Below, in pieces: positions 51,884-61,279 of a stretch of DNA of 64,000 bases (the first letter of the stretch is position 1; every line of letters begins with the position of its first letter). The stretch lies in NCBI GenBank assembly GCA_964408805.1, contig CAYPAV010000010.1, forward strand, positions 124,001-188,000. Direction: 5' to 3'. The stretch is from CAYPAV01 sp964408805 (GTDB lineage Bacteria > Pseudomonadota > Alphaproteobacteria > UBA8366). The translations under genes were made by a program, and so were the position numbers. Below the pieces are notes generated by a model. It did not search any database and had not been told where the DNA came from. It saw only the letters and a list, made by a program, of their open reading frames with translations.

Positions 51884-52468
51884 ATGATGAAAGCCGAATG
51901 TATCCATGACACGATCGTGGATGAATATGGCAAGATAACAATGAAAGTAATATATGATATTTCAAAAGAATTTAATAATATTGAATTAGTAAAAAAGAAA
52001 AATATTAAGAAAATATTTAAAAATAATAGAGCAAAACAACAAGTAATATTTTCAGCATTGACCGCATACTTCATTTGCGCCCGCGATGGCGCCTTCGACC
52101 GGTATTCCCTTCAAACCGTCAGGCATACCAGTCCCTTTGCCGTCGAAAGTTGGCGGTCGACCCCTAAATCGATCGGCGGCAAACGGATCGTTTTTCTGAC
52201 TCTACGGGTCCGAAACCTATTGTCGCGTTCCGCCGAGGTGATCAAGGGCGTCATCCGATTTACCAGACCCGATGGCGTCGAGGTGTATTCGTTTCCGATC
52301 GAGCGCGGCAAATCATTCATCTCGGGCGAGGTATTGAATATCCGCCATAAATTCCGGGTCGACGGCCGATCGAATGGTCCACGAGTCATTTTCTCGCGCT
52401 GGAAGCTTCGTGTTGCCGTCGATATCCGGCAGTTCAGCGTCGAGGGATTGGGCGAGATTGCTTATTAG
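51884..52468 (+). CDS. Hypothetical protein with an AT-rich N-terminal third
   Basis: 194 residues, no family recognised. Residues from about 13 to 54 come from DNA at 51921-52045 that is almost free of G and C; one hand-counted 60-base line (51961-52020) has six G/C bases. The encoded segment is Lys/Asn/Ile-rich (IYDISKEFNNIELVKKKNIK). The rest returns to normal composition and looks beta-rich (KRIVFLTLRVRNLLSRSAEV, EVYSFPIERGKSFISGEVLN, RWKLRVAVDIRQF). An in-frame insertion of foreign AT-rich DNA is one reading; a whole foreign gene partly ameliorated is another. The true start may lie downstream, after the AT-rich part. Confidence 0.55.
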   Translation: MMKAECIHDTIVDEYGKITMKVIYDISKEFNNIELVKKKNIKKIFKNNRAKQQVIFSALTAYFICARDGAFDRYSLQTVRHTSPFAVESWRSTPKSIGGKRIVFLTLRVRNLLSRSAEVIKGVIRFTRPDGVEVYSFPIERGKSFISGEVLNIRHKFRVDGRSNGPRVIFSRWKLRVAVDIRQFSVEGLGEIAY

Positions 52469-52474
52469 AGCCGA

Positions 52475-53551
52475 TCACTCGTCGGCGATTCCCGTGATGA
52501 CCGTCATGTAGTGGGTCCGGCTCTCCGGCAGTTCGCCGCCTAGCACGGCGGGCGTCGCCTGCAGGCCGGATAGCTCGATACTGACGTCTTTGAAGCCCGC
52601 GTCATTCAGCTCGCTCGTCATATCCATCCCGCATATGGGATGGGCGAAGGGTTCGTTATTGCGAGCCGCATAGCCGTCCAGCAGCCAGGCGTCGATCGTG
52701 CCGCCGGGCGTCAGATACATATCGTACATCGCGAAGACACCGCCTGGTTTCAGAACGCGCCGTCCCTCGCGCATGATACGGCGAAGTGCTGCCGGCGGGA
52801 CTTCGTGGATCAGCCAATGCGAGGTGACCAGATCGAAACGCGCCTCCTCGAAGCCGAGGATCTCCCCGTTCATCTGCCAAAAGTCGATATCCTGACCGGC
52901 TTCGACGGCACGAAGATGCGCCAACCGCACCGCCGGCGCGCTCACGTCGCAGCCATGAATTTCGGCCGTCGGCATGGCGCGCTTCAGCGCTCGGGTCGAG
53001 GCACCCACCGTGCAGCCGATATCGAGGATGGCGCCGGGCGCGAAACGCTCTCGCATCGTCTCCGCATACCAATCCAGCGGCCGGCTGGGATCGAGCATGG
53101 AAAAGCTCACCGCGCTGGTCGCCCATTCGTAGACGAAGGCCGCATCGTCGGTATTCCAGATGCCGCCCGGATGCTGATGGATTTCGGTATCGGTGACGTA
53201 TTCCGGCATTTCCATCAACGGATCCAGGTGGAGCCGCTCCGGCTGCCGCTTTTCGCCGTCGTCCAGAATTCGCGTCAGGCGCTCGCGCTGCGGCGCCAAT
53301 GTTCGGGCCAAGCCCCAGCGTCCCTCGTACTTCACCTGCTGGGAGCGCCGCTCAAGCCATCCGTATAGCTGATAGGCGGGCGAGATCCCCATCGCACGTT
53401 CCAAGGCGCCGACATCGTTCACACCGGCGGCTTCCGCTTCCGCGACGACGTGCCGGTAGGGCGCCTCCTTCCAGAAATATTTCAGGCTGCGCGCGTAGCT
53501 CTCATGGGTCCGAGCGGTGAAGTCGATTTCCGGGCGCGTCGTCTGGTCCAT
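52475..53551 (-). CDS. Class I SAM-dependent methyltransferase
   Basis: 358 residues. The N-terminal about 150 residues are helical and unassigned; the Rossmann methyltransferase core then has motif I ILDIGCTVGASTRALK, the acidic end of strand 2 in IHGCDVSAPAVRLA, FDLVTSHWLIHEVP (motif IV region) and LKPGGVFAMYDMY. The extended N-terminal domain resembles that of O-methyltransferase-like proteins. It is the last gene of a four-gene leftward operon after hyuA, hyuB and orf106, starting 9 bp after orf106, with a GAGGGG site. Its substrate is unknown; a small-molecule product of the hydantoinase-like enzyme is a plausible guess. Confidence 0.88.
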   Translation of the reverse strand: MDQTTRPEIDFTARTHESYARSLKYFWKEAPYRHVVAEAEAAGVNDVGALERAMGISPAYQLYGWLERRSQQVKYEGRWGLARTLAPQRERLTRILDDGEKRQPERLHLDPLMEMPEYVTDTEIHQHPGGIWNTDDAAFVYEWATSAVSFSMLDPSRPLDWYAETMRERFAPGAILDIGCTVGASTRALKRAMPTAEIHGCDVSAPAVRLAHLRAVEAGQDIDFWQMNGEILGFEEARFDLVTSHWLIHEVPPAALRRIMREGRRVLKPGGVFAMYDMYLTPGGTIDAWLLDGYAARNNEPFAHPICGMDMTSELNDAGFKDVSIELSGLQATPAVLGGELPESRTHYMTVITGIADE

Positions 53552-53560
53552 GACCGCCCC

Positions 53561-53881
53561 TCAATCCGCATCCATGAAACGACGCACGTCCGCCGCCACA
53601 TCGGGTTCCAACCAGGGGCGAAGTAATTCGGCCGCGAAGGTCTTTTCCTCTTCCACCTGCCAAGCGCGGTGCGCCTCCGACTCTTCCGCTTCCCGCAATA
53701 TGTCGTCCGTCAGGATGCCTTGGCTTTCCAGTGCCGCAGTCAGCCGATGCACCATCGCCTTCAACACGTAGACTTCGCCGCCGAGCGCCGTGATGACGCC
53801 CAAAAGACGCGCCGTCGTCGGGTCCTTGAAGAAATCGAGATCAATGAGTTCCGCCGCGTTTGGCTCTGTCGTCTTCGGCAT
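53561..53881 (-). CDS. Hypothetical helical protein (106 aa) in the hyu operon
   Basis: 106 residues, predicted mostly helical and acidic: LIDLDFFKDPTTARLLGVIT, ALGGEVYVLKAMVHRLTAAL, ESQGILTDDILREAEESEAH and a C-terminal LRPWLEPDVAADVRRFMDAD. No cysteine, no signal peptide, no named family. It starts 27 bp after hyuB with GAGAGGGAG upstream and is followed after 9 bp by the methyltransferase. The tight spacing suggests a dedicated accessory subunit or chaperone for one of the flanking enzymes. Confidence 0.82.
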   Translation of the reverse strand: MPKTTEPNAAELIDLDFFKDPTTARLLGVITALGGEVYVLKAMVHRLTAALESQGILTDDILREAEESEAHRAWQVEEEKTFAAELLRPWLEPDVAADVRRFMDAD

Positions 53882-53908
53882 TCTTGTGGCTCCCTCTCGT
53901 CTTGTCCG

Positions 53909-55651
53909 CTATTCGGCCGCTTGGCGTCGTTCCGTCCTTAGCGCCTCAGTGGCGGCCTCGTCCACGGATCGGCCGTCGGCCGAGAGGCGAACGCCGTAGA
54001 ACTCGGCCGCCGCCTGCTCGCTCACCACGTCGTCGCGGACATCGCGAAGGACCTGCGCGGGATCACGCTTCAGGGGGTCACCCCAACCGCCGCCGCCGGG
54101 CGACGCGGCGACCATGCGAAGGGCGGGCAGGTCCTGGACCCCGTAGGCGGGCGCATCGAAGGCGGCCCTGCCCTCGGGCTCGACACGGAGATATCCGGAT
54201 TGGCCCGCGCTTCCGCCCACGACGCCATACCCGGAAGGCGCGCCGACGCCGTCGCCCCGGAAGGAATGCGTCGCCGGCACCGTAAGCTCGACCTCGTATT
54301 CGGCGCCGCTGCCGCCTCGGTATTCGCCCGGTCCCGCCACATCCCGGCGAAATTCCTGGCGATGGACCCGGCAAGGAAAAAGCTGCTCATAGGCTTCGAT
54401 ATTCGGCATGGTAAGCCCGCCAAGCGCGATCAGGAGGCCGATCTGATTGAAGCCGTCGCGGCCCTCGACCGCACCGCCGCCCGGCATCGCGGGCCAGTGG
54501 TACATGACGAAGGGTTCCTCCGCGCCGGCCTCGCGCCCCGACGTGACCCCGTGGACGCTCTTCGCCCAGCCGGCACAGCTTCGCGTTTCGTCGGCCTGGG
54601 AAAGCGCTTTCCACGTCGCGTGCACGATCTCATGGGCGATGAATACAGTATTCATGGTCATCGGCGCCGGCGGGCGCGGGTTCACGACGCTGCCTTTGGG
54701 GGCGGTGATCGTGACACAGCGGAAGGTCCCTTCGTTCCGCGGGATATCCGGTTCGAAGAACGAGGCGAGCCCCATATAGACGGCGGAATATGTATTGGCG
54801 ACGGAACTGTTCTTGTAACCCTTCATCTGCGGGCCGGTCCCGGTGAAATCGACATCCAGCGTGTCGCCGTCGATCGTCATCTTGACCCTGATCTCGGTCT
54901 CGATCGGCTCGAAGCAATCATTGTCGCTGATCTCCACGGCCTCGTAGACTCCGTCGGGCAAGTCGGCGATGACCTGCCGGAAACGTCGGTCGGCGTGATC
55001 GAGAACGGCATCGAAATAGCGCTCCGCGTCGTCGGTCCCCAACTCCTCGACGAGGGACGCGACCCGCTCGCCGCCGATCCGGGTCGAGCCGATCATCGCG
55101 CGAAGGTCGCCGTCGAGGAGGTCCGGCGTGCGGCAGTTCAGCAACAACAGATTCCAAAGATCGTCCCTTGTCTCGCCCCGCTCGATCAGCTTCAGAACCG
55201 GCAGGCGGATGCCCTCGTGGAAGATCTCGGTCGCGGCCGAATTGTAGGTACCCGCCGCGCCGCCGCCGATATCCGACTGATGGGCGCGGTTGCAGGCCAG
55301 AGCGACCATCCGGCCATCGACGAAGACCGGCCGTGCGATCACCCAGTCCGGAAGGTGATTGCCGCCGGCGACATAGGGATCGTTGAGCAGAAAGACGTCG
55401 CCCTCCTCGATCCGTCCGGCGAAGTCGCGAAGGATGGCTCGGGTCGCGAAACCGCCGCCGCCGGTATGGATCGGGATGCCGTCCGCATTGCTGATCAAGG
55501 TCCCGTCATGGGCCGAGAGAAAGCACGAAAAGTCATGCGAGGTGTTGAAAATTGGGCTCCGCGCGGTCCGTGTCATCACCCAGCCCATCTGGAGCGAGAT
55601 GTTGTCGAGCCGGTTTTGCACCAGGGCAAGTGTCACGGGATCGATGGTCAT
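53909..55651 (-). CDS. Hydantoinase B / oxoprolinase family protein
   Basis: 580 residues of the HyuB/OplaH beta-like family. Landmarks: DPVTLALVQNRLDNISLQMG at the N-terminus, SHDFSCFLSAHDGTLISNAD, FLLNDPYVAGGNHLPDWVIA, HQSDIGGGAAGTYN and the C-terminal GGGGWGDPLKRDP. This is the B subunit of ATP-dependent N-methylhydantoinase, 5-oxoprolinase or acetophenone/acetone carboxylase-type complexes. It starts 4 bp after hyuA, so the A and B subunits are translationally coupled. Substrate cannot be fixed, though pairing with an unrelated methyltransferase is unusual. Confidence 0.93.
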   Translation of the reverse strand: MTIDPVTLALVQNRLDNISLQMGWVMTRTARSPIFNTSHDFSCFLSAHDGTLISNADGIPIHTGGGGFATRAILRDFAGRIEEGDVFLLNDPYVAGGNHLPDWVIARPVFVDGRMVALACNRAHQSDIGGGAAGTYNSAATEIFHEGIRLPVLKLIERGETRDDLWNLLLLNCRTPDLLDGDLRAMIGSTRIGGERVASLVEELGTDDAERYFDAVLDHADRRFRQVIADLPDGVYEAVEISDNDCFEPIETEIRVKMTIDGDTLDVDFTGTGPQMKGYKNSSVANTYSAVYMGLASFFEPDIPRNEGTFRCVTITAPKGSVVNPRPPAPMTMNTVFIAHEIVHATWKALSQADETRSCAGWAKSVHGVTSGREAGAEEPFVMYHWPAMPGGGAVEGRDGFNQIGLLIALGGLTMPNIEAYEQLFPCRVHRQEFRRDVAGPGEYRGGSGAEYEVELTVPATHSFRGDGVGAPSGYGVVGGSAGQSGYLRVEPEGRAAFDAPAYGVQDLPALRMVAASPGGGGWGDPLKRDPAQVLRDVRDDVVSEQAAAEFYGVRLSADGRSVDEAATEALRTERRQAAE

Positions 55652-55655
55652 GGCG

Positions 55656-57740
55656 TTATCCCTCTCCGCCTAGGTAGATGACGTAATTGCCGGTCGGATC
55701 GACCGTCAGGCGGTCTCCGGGGCCGGCGACGACCGTGGTTGTCGCTTCTTCGATCAAGAGCGGGCCGGCGAGGGCATCGCCGGCCCGGAGCGCACCTCCG
55801 GCATAAACCGCGGTCTCGCACCAGTCATTCGCTTCGTCGAAATAAACCCGGCGATTCTCGAAGGGTTCGGGGGGCGCGGTGCTCGCCGGCGCCTTCGTCG
55901 GCGTCAACCGGTCCAGGAGTCCCCAGGCGATCGTATGCAGGGCGGTGATGTCGATCCGTCCCGCCGGCTGGATATGTCCGTAGAGCCGGTCATGCTCCTT
56001 CTCGAAGGCGGCGCGGATCGCGGTCGGGTCGAAAGCGCCATTCGCCAGTTCCACGCGGATCGACCATTGCTGGCTCTTGTAGCGGAGATCGAGCCAGCGT
56101 TCGATCCGGGAATTTTCGGCCTCGAACCCTTCGCCGTCCAGCGCCGCGCGGGCCTGGGCGTCGAGTTCCAGATAGCGCTCCCCGATCAGCCCCTCATCCG
56201 CCTCGTCGAGATTGTCGAGATGAACGCGAATGAAATCCTGCCGGACATCCGAGTGCAGCATGCCGAGCGCACAGAAAACGCCCGCCTGGCGGGGGATATA
56301 GACCTTCGCACAGCCAAGGGCCCGGCCGACCGACGCTCCGTGCATCGGCCCGGCCCCGCCCGATGCGACAAGGGTGAAGCGGGCCGGGTTGTGACCGCGC
56401 TGAATGCTGATCCGCTCGACCGCATGCAGCAGGTTCTGTTCCAGGAGCTTCAGGATACCGATCGCGGCGGCCTCGGTCTCGATGCCGAGCGGTTGGGCCA
56501 CCTTCTCGTCGACCGCGCGCCGTGCGAGCGCCGCATCGAGCGAGACTGATCCGTCCGCATAAGGCCCTGCGCGAAGCCGCCCCAGCACCAGTTGCGCATC
56601 GGTCGAGGTCGGATCGGTGCCGCCAAGCCCGTAGCAGGCGGGCCCCGGATCGGCCCCCGCACCGCCGGGTCCGACGATCAGCATGCCGGCGCTATCCGCC
56701 TTGGCGATCGTGCCCCCGCCGGCGCCGACCGTGTGGATGTCGACCGAGGGGGTCGCCAGGTGATAGCCGGCGATGGTCAATTGATCGTCCACCTCGACCC
56801 GGCCGTCGCCCATTAGCATGACGTCGCAGCTGGTGCCGCCGATTTCCATCGAGATCAGGTTGTCGGTGCCCGCCGCCTCGGCATAAAGGCCGAGCGCGCC
56901 CACCCCCGCCGCCGGGCCCGAAAGGACAAGATTGACCGGCCGCAAGGCGACGCGGTCGACCGAGACGGCGCCGCCGTTGCTTTGCACTAGCAGCATCGGG
57001 CGCTGGAGGCCCATCTCCTGCAGGCGATCGTTCAGATTGTTGAGATAGGAGACGACGACGGGAGCGAGATAGGCATTCACCACCGTCGTCGATCCGCGTT
57101 CGTATTCGCCCATGATCGGCAGGATTTCGCTTGAGACCGATACCCAGTCCTCGAACCCCTCGGCGCGGAGGGCCTCGGCGGCGGCGGTCTCGTGAGCGGG
57201 ATTGAGATAGCCGTTGAGAAGGCAGATCGCGACGGAGTCCACATCGTCGGCGCGAAAATGCTCCGCCGCCGATTTGACGTCGGCCAGCGACAGCGCCTCG
57301 ACCTCCGCCCCGTCGCGGTCGATCCGTCCCGCCACCGGGCGGCGCAGATAGCGCGGTACCAGGACCGGCGGATAGGGCGCCCGGTGGTCCCACTGCAGGT
57401 CGCGGCGGCTGCGGCGAACCTCGAGGCTGTCGCGGAACCCCTTGGTGGTCAGCATGCCGACCGTGGCACCCTTACCCTCGAGCATGGTGTTGGTCGCCAC
57501 GGTGGAGCCGTGGACGAACAATGTGCATTGGCCGAGAAACCCCTCGGGCGTCATGTCGAAACCGGCGGCCGCCGCCGTCACCGCGGCAAGGACTCCCTTT
57601 GCCGGATCGCTCGGCGTGGAGAGGACCTTCGAGACATGCATCCACCCCTCGGCATCCGCGATGACAAGATCGGTGAAGGTGCCGCCGACATCGACGCCGA
57701 GACGCCATGGCGGGGTCGGGATCGTTTTTGACGTGTTCAT
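55656..57740 (-). CDS. Hydantoinase A / oxoprolinase family protein
   Basis: 694 residues, the HyuA ATPase subunit. An actin-like fold with phosphate-1 motif LGVDVGGTFTDLVIADAEGW, ICLLNGYLNPAHE, MEIGGTSCDVMLMGDG and ASGGAGPMHGASVGRALG. It couples ATP hydrolysis to lactam or hydantoin ring opening with the HyuB subunit. ATG 57740 (GGAAG upstream) is preferred to GTG 57761. It is the first gene of the four-gene leftward operon and is divergent from the class III aminotransferase across about 90 bp, which may share regulation. Confidence 0.93.
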   Translation of the reverse strand: MNTSKTIPTPPWRLGVDVGGTFTDLVIADAEGWMHVSKVLSTPSDPAKGVLAAVTAAAAGFDMTPEGFLGQCTLFVHGSTVATNTMLEGKGATVGMLTTKGFRDSLEVRRSRRDLQWDHRAPYPPVLVPRYLRRPVAGRIDRDGAEVEALSLADVKSAAEHFRADDVDSVAICLLNGYLNPAHETAAAEALRAEGFEDWVSVSSEILPIMGEYERGSTTVVNAYLAPVVVSYLNNLNDRLQEMGLQRPMLLVQSNGGAVSVDRVALRPVNLVLSGPAAGVGALGLYAEAAGTDNLISMEIGGTSCDVMLMGDGRVEVDDQLTIAGYHLATPSVDIHTVGAGGGTIAKADSAGMLIVGPGGAGADPGPACYGLGGTDPTSTDAQLVLGRLRAGPYADGSVSLDAALARRAVDEKVAQPLGIETEAAAIGILKLLEQNLLHAVERISIQRGHNPARFTLVASGGAGPMHGASVGRALGCAKVYIPRQAGVFCALGMLHSDVRQDFIRVHLDNLDEADEGLIGERYLELDAQARAALDGEGFEAENSRIERWLDLRYKSQQWSIRVELANGAFDPTAIRAAFEKEHDRLYGHIQPAGRIDITALHTIAWGLLDRLTPTKAPASTAPPEPFENRRVYFDEANDWCETAVYAGGALRAGDALAGPLLIEEATTTVVAGPGDRLTVDPTGNYVIYLGGEG

Positions 57741-57828
57741 GGACTTCCAGTCATGCGCCACAAATGTTCATAATGAAGATAACGGTTCAGGGCCGTAGTG
57801 AAAGGCCCCGCGAAGGAGAGTGCCCGCG

Positions 57829-59136
57829 ATGTTCCCCGATCCCAAATCCCGCTCCGCTCAGATGTCCGAACGCGCCGCCAAGGTGCTGCCCGCCGGCAAC
57901 AGCCGATCGACCATCACGCTCAGCCCCTACAACCTGCACGCCGAGCGCGCGACGGGATCGCGGGTCTGGGACGTCGACGGCAACGAATATGTCGACTTCA
58001 ACAATAATTACACCTCGCTCATCTTGGGCCACGCTCATCCCGCGATCGAAGCGGCGGTGATCGCGCAATTGCCCAAGGGCACCGCCTTTGCGTTCTCGAC
58101 CGAGCAGGAGATCGAGCTTGCGGAACTGCTCTGCGACCGGATTCCGGGCTTCGAGCGCATCCGCTTCACCAATTCCGGCAGCGAGGCGGTGATGAATGCG
58201 GTCAAGGCGGCGCGCGCGCATACCGGCCGCCCGAAGATCGCGAAATGCGAGGGCGCTTATCACGGCAGCTACGACTATGTCGAAGTCAGTCTCAGCTCGG
58301 GCCCCGACAATTGGGGCAGCAACGATCCCCGCGCCGTGCCTTATTCCAAGGGCACGCCCGACGGTGTGCTCGACGACGTGGTCGTGATTCCCTTCAACGA
58401 CGAGCTCGCGGCCGAGCAATTGCTGGAGAAGAACGCCGACACCCTGGCCGCGGTGCTGTTCGATCCGGTCTCGAGCCGTGTCGGCCTGCTGCCGCCGAGC
58501 CAGGCCTTCCTCGACATGCTGCAACGGTTTTGCGCCAAGCACGACGTGTTGCTGGTCTTCGATGAGGTGATCGCGTTTCGCCTCGGCCCGACCGGCGCCC
58601 AAGGCGTTTACGGCGTCACCCCGGACCTGACGGCGCTCGCCAAGATCATCGGCGGCGGCTTTCCCGTCGGCGCGGTAGCCGGCCGCGCCGAGGTGATGGG
58701 GGTCTTCGAGACCGGCAAGGGTCTGCCCCATGGCGGTACCTTCAACGGCAATCCCGTCACCATGGTCGCCGGCAAGGCCTGTATGGAGGAAATGACGCCC
58801 GAGGCCTTCGCCGGGCTGAACGATATGGGCCAACGCATGCGCGATGCCCTGGGCGATGCCCTGGCGACGGCCGGGATCGAGGGACAGGTGACGGGGCAGG
58901 GCTCGCTGATGCGCCTCCATTTGACCAGCCGACGCTTGACCGGCTATCGCAGCGTCTACCCCAAGCCCGATGAGGCGGCGCGCATGGCGGACCTTCACCG
59001 CCACCTCCTCAACGCGGGCTTCTACATCTCCGCCTACGGCATGGTCTGTCTTTCGACGGTGAATACCGACACCGAGGTCGATGGTCTGATTTCCGCCATC
59101 GTGGACGGCTTGAAGACGAGCGCGCGGGCGGCCTAG
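57829..59136 (+). CDS. Class III aminotransferase, glutamate-1-semialdehyde aminomutase-like
   Basis: About 435 residues. Landmarks: VLPAGNSRSTITLSPY, FTNSGSEAVMNAVKAARAHT, AYHGSYDYVEVS, VLLVFDEVIAFRLGPTGAQG and the PLP lysine in LAKIIGGGFPVGAVAG. It is like HemL, but the surroundings (hyuAB, LLM, hydrolase) suggest a catabolic aminotransferase or 2,3-aminomutase on a beta- or gamma-amino acid and not tetrapyrrole synthesis. ATG 57829 has AAGGAG 10 nt upstream. Its 3' end overlaps the convergent LLM gene by 4 bp. Confidence 0.92.
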   Translation: MFPDPKSRSAQMSERAAKVLPAGNSRSTITLSPYNLHAERATGSRVWDVDGNEYVDFNNNYTSLILGHAHPAIEAAVIAQLPKGTAFAFSTEQEIELAELLCDRIPGFERIRFTNSGSEAVMNAVKAARAHTGRPKIAKCEGAYHGSYDYVEVSLSSGPDNWGSNDPRAVPYSKGTPDGVLDDVVVIPFNDELAAEQLLEKNADTLAAVLFDPVSSRVGLLPPSQAFLDMLQRFCAKHDVLLVFDEVIAFRLGPTGAQGVYGVTPDLTALAKIIGGGFPVGAVAGRAEVMGVFETGKGLPHGGTFNGNPVTMVAGKACMEEMTPEAFAGLNDMGQRMRDALGDALATAGIEGQVTGQGSLMRLHLTSRRLTGYRSVYPKPDEAARMADLHRHLLNAGFYISAYGMVCLSTVNTDTEVDGLISAIVDGLKTSARAA

Positions 59137-60344
59137 GGTTGCGGAACGCCGACGGTGTGTAGGACCGGCTCACTCTTTTCGGAGGCCGCGCCCGCGTTGC
59201 TTGGGCTCAGCTCCTTCAAGCGCGGGTAAACCTCGCGCGCGAGGAGGCGGATGCCCTTTTTCGTCTCTTCGTGGGTCATGTGGCCGGCCTGTCCCATCGA
59301 CAGCAGGTGGCCGAAGCCGCCGACATGGTCGTAGAACCGCTTGAGCTGCTCGAATACCTGGTCCGGATTGCCGCAGAAGACGACCCCCTTTTCGATCTGT
59401 TCGTCGAGATCGGGGACGTAGCCGGGGCGCCGCTCGCCGATCTGGCCGCCTTTGAGGACCATCACGTTGGCGTCGATGCTGGCATAGCCGGGTGGGTTCC
59501 GAAAATGCATCGGCAGTTTGTTGTGGCTGAGATACCAAAGGAGCTTTTGCCCGCCGGCGCGACCCTCCGCCTCGGTGTCGCCGACATAGACGAGCCCGCT
59601 ATAGGCAAGCCGGTCGAGCGGCGTTTCGCTACCATGGCCGAATTCGCTGTAACCCGCCCGATAGGAATTGAACACGCCGGGTGTTCGATCATATCCGGTG
59701 AGGAAGGTGGCAAGGACATGCCCGCGCCTGGCACTCTCTCTCGCGCCGCTGCTGCTGAGACTGGTGGTCCAGACCGGCGGGTGGGGCTGCTGGTAGGGCC
59801 GCGGCCAAATGTTGACCATCCGATGCTGGTAGAAACGACCCTCGAAGGTGAAGGGGCCGTCATGGCTGGTCCAGGCCTTCAGGATCAGATCATGGGCCTC
59901 CCACATGCGCTCCGCCGTGCGCACGGGATTGCTGTTCGCGGGCGCGATCTCATAGGGAACACTGCGGACGAAACCACACTCCAACCGGCCTTTCGACATC
60001 ACGTCGACCATCGCCATTTCCTCGGCCACGCGAACCGGCTGGCCCCGGTTAGCGATCGGATTGCCGAGGATCAGGAGCCGCGCGTTCTTGGTAACCCGCG
60101 CGAGGACACCCAACATGATCGGGGCGGCCGGATCGACGCAGGTCGGCGTCTGGTGATGCTCGTTCACCATGATGTCGAGACCTTCCTCGTCGACGACGCA
60201 CCATTCGTCGATGCGCTGGTGGTAGAGGTCGTGGCCGATCGCGGGATCGAAATTTCGGTTGGGAAGCGAGACCCGGACCGATTCGTAATCCTCTTCCGGC
60301 GGCAGGTGCGGATAGGCGGTTTCGCTGAAGTGCCAGATTTTCAT
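59133..60344 (-). CDS. LLM class flavin-dependent oxidoreductase
   Basis: 403 residues of the luciferase-like family, longer than the first LLM protein of this window. WHFSETAYPHLPPEEDYESV, VNEHHQTPTCVDPAAPIMLG, the strand ARLLILGNPIANRGQPVRVA and GRLECGFVRSVPYEIAP are diagnostic, with a C-terminal FYDHVGGFGHLLSMGQAGHM. A strong AGGGAGG site precedes the ATG. Together with the hydrolase immediately upstream (60359-61138), which it follows by 14 bp, it probably belongs to one leftward unit. FMN and NAD(P)H dependence is expected; substrate unknown. Confidence 0.91.
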   Translation of the reverse strand: MKIWHFSETAYPHLPPEEDYESVRVSLPNRNFDPAIGHDLYHQRIDEWCVVDEEGLDIMVNEHHQTPTCVDPAAPIMLGVLARVTKNARLLILGNPIANRGQPVRVAEEMAMVDVMSKGRLECGFVRSVPYEIAPANSNPVRTAERMWEAHDLILKAWTSHDGPFTFEGRFYQHRMVNIWPRPYQQPHPPVWTTSLSSSGARESARRGHVLATFLTGYDRTPGVFNSYRAGYSEFGHGSETPLDRLAYSGLVYVGDTEAEGRAGGQKLLWYLSHNKLPMHFRNPPGYASIDANVMVLKGGQIGERRPGYVPDLDEQIEKGVVFCGNPDQVFEQLKRFYDHVGGFGHLLSMGQAGHMTHEETKKGIRLLAREVYPRLKELSPSNAGAASEKSEPVLHTVGVPQP

Positions 60345-60358
60345 CGGTTATACCTCCC

Positions 60359-61138
60359 TTACCCGTTCGCCCATTCGACGATGCGCTCGACGAACGCGTC
60401 CGGTTTCTCGATTTCGACGGCGTGGCCGGCGCCGGGCACGGTTTCCAGCACCGCCCCCGGGATCAATCCGGCATAGGCCTCGGCGTATTCCCGGCTCACC
60501 AGGCCATCATGGTCGCCGCGCAGCATCAAGGTCGGCCGGTCGATCAGGTGCAGCCGGTGTTTCAGCTTCGGATTTTGCATGTAGGGCTCCCAGACGACCA
60601 GCGCCAAGGTCTGGCGGTTGCGCGCCATGATTTCCAATTGCGCCTCGGAGAGAGTTTTCGGGTCGACGGCGAATTTTTCCGGCTCGTGAAACAGGCAGCC
60701 CGCAAGATCCTCCGGCTCCATTGCGAAGATGTCGGGAATATCGAGCTTGTCGCGTGAACCCACTTTGATGCCGACCGGCGCCACCAGGACGGCCTTGGCG
60801 ATCCGGTTCGTATTTTTGGTCAGGAGATCGGCCGCGACCCAGCCGCCAAGCGACGAGCCGACGAGGATCACGTCTTCTAGGTCGAGGGTCCGTATTAGAT
60901 CGAGATAGACATGGACGAAATCATCGATCGAATCTATCCATTCGGGCAGACCGGAAGCGCCGAAGCCTGGATGGGAAGGGGCGATTAGCTGGAAATGTTC
61001 CGTGATCCCTTCGGCGAAGGCGCCCTGCGGCCGGAAGCCGCCCGCATGATGCAGATAGAGCAGGGGTTGCCCTTCACCGCCCGCGTGGACTTCGAGCTCG
61101 ACATCGCCAAGTTTAAGGGTTGATCTTTCCAATGACAC
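60359..61138 (-). CDS. Alpha/beta hydrolase
   Basis: 259 residues from the GTG at 61138 (GGGGAG upstream); the frame is open to 61261, but that extension is not family-like. Landmarks: LLYLHHAGGFRPQGAF, APSHPGFGASGLPEW, the nucleophile elbow GSSLGGWVA (Ser), LMLRGDHDGLVS (Asp) and PGAGHAVEIEKP (His). A complete Ser-Asp-His triad, typical of carbon-carbon bond or ester hydrolases in catabolic pathways. It is followed after 14 bp by the LLM oxidoreductase. It is divergent from the duplicated CMD-family gene, sharing about 140 bp. Confidence 0.87.
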   Translation of the reverse strand: MSLERSTLKLGDVELEVHAGGEGQPLLYLHHAGGFRPQGAFAEGITEHFQLIAPSHPGFGASGLPEWIDSIDDFVHVYLDLIRTLDLEDVILVGSSLGGWVAADLLTKNTNRIAKAVLVAPVGIKVGSRDKLDIPDIFAMEPEDLAGCLFHEPEKFAVDPKTLSEAQLEIMARNRQTLALVVWEPYMQNPKLKHRLHLIDRPTLMLRGDHDGLVSREYAEAYAGLIPGAVLETVPGAGHAVEIEKPDAFVERIVEWANG

Positions 61139-61279
61139 GGTTCCGGGCTCCCCTCCCGACGTTCGATCTAGGGAATAAGATAATTCCAGTCGAATGTCCG
61201 ACCATGCCCGGTGCCGAAACGCCCTTCTTCCGCGGTCGGCGCGGAGGTAGACTTGATACAAATTTCGAGGGAGCCGGAG

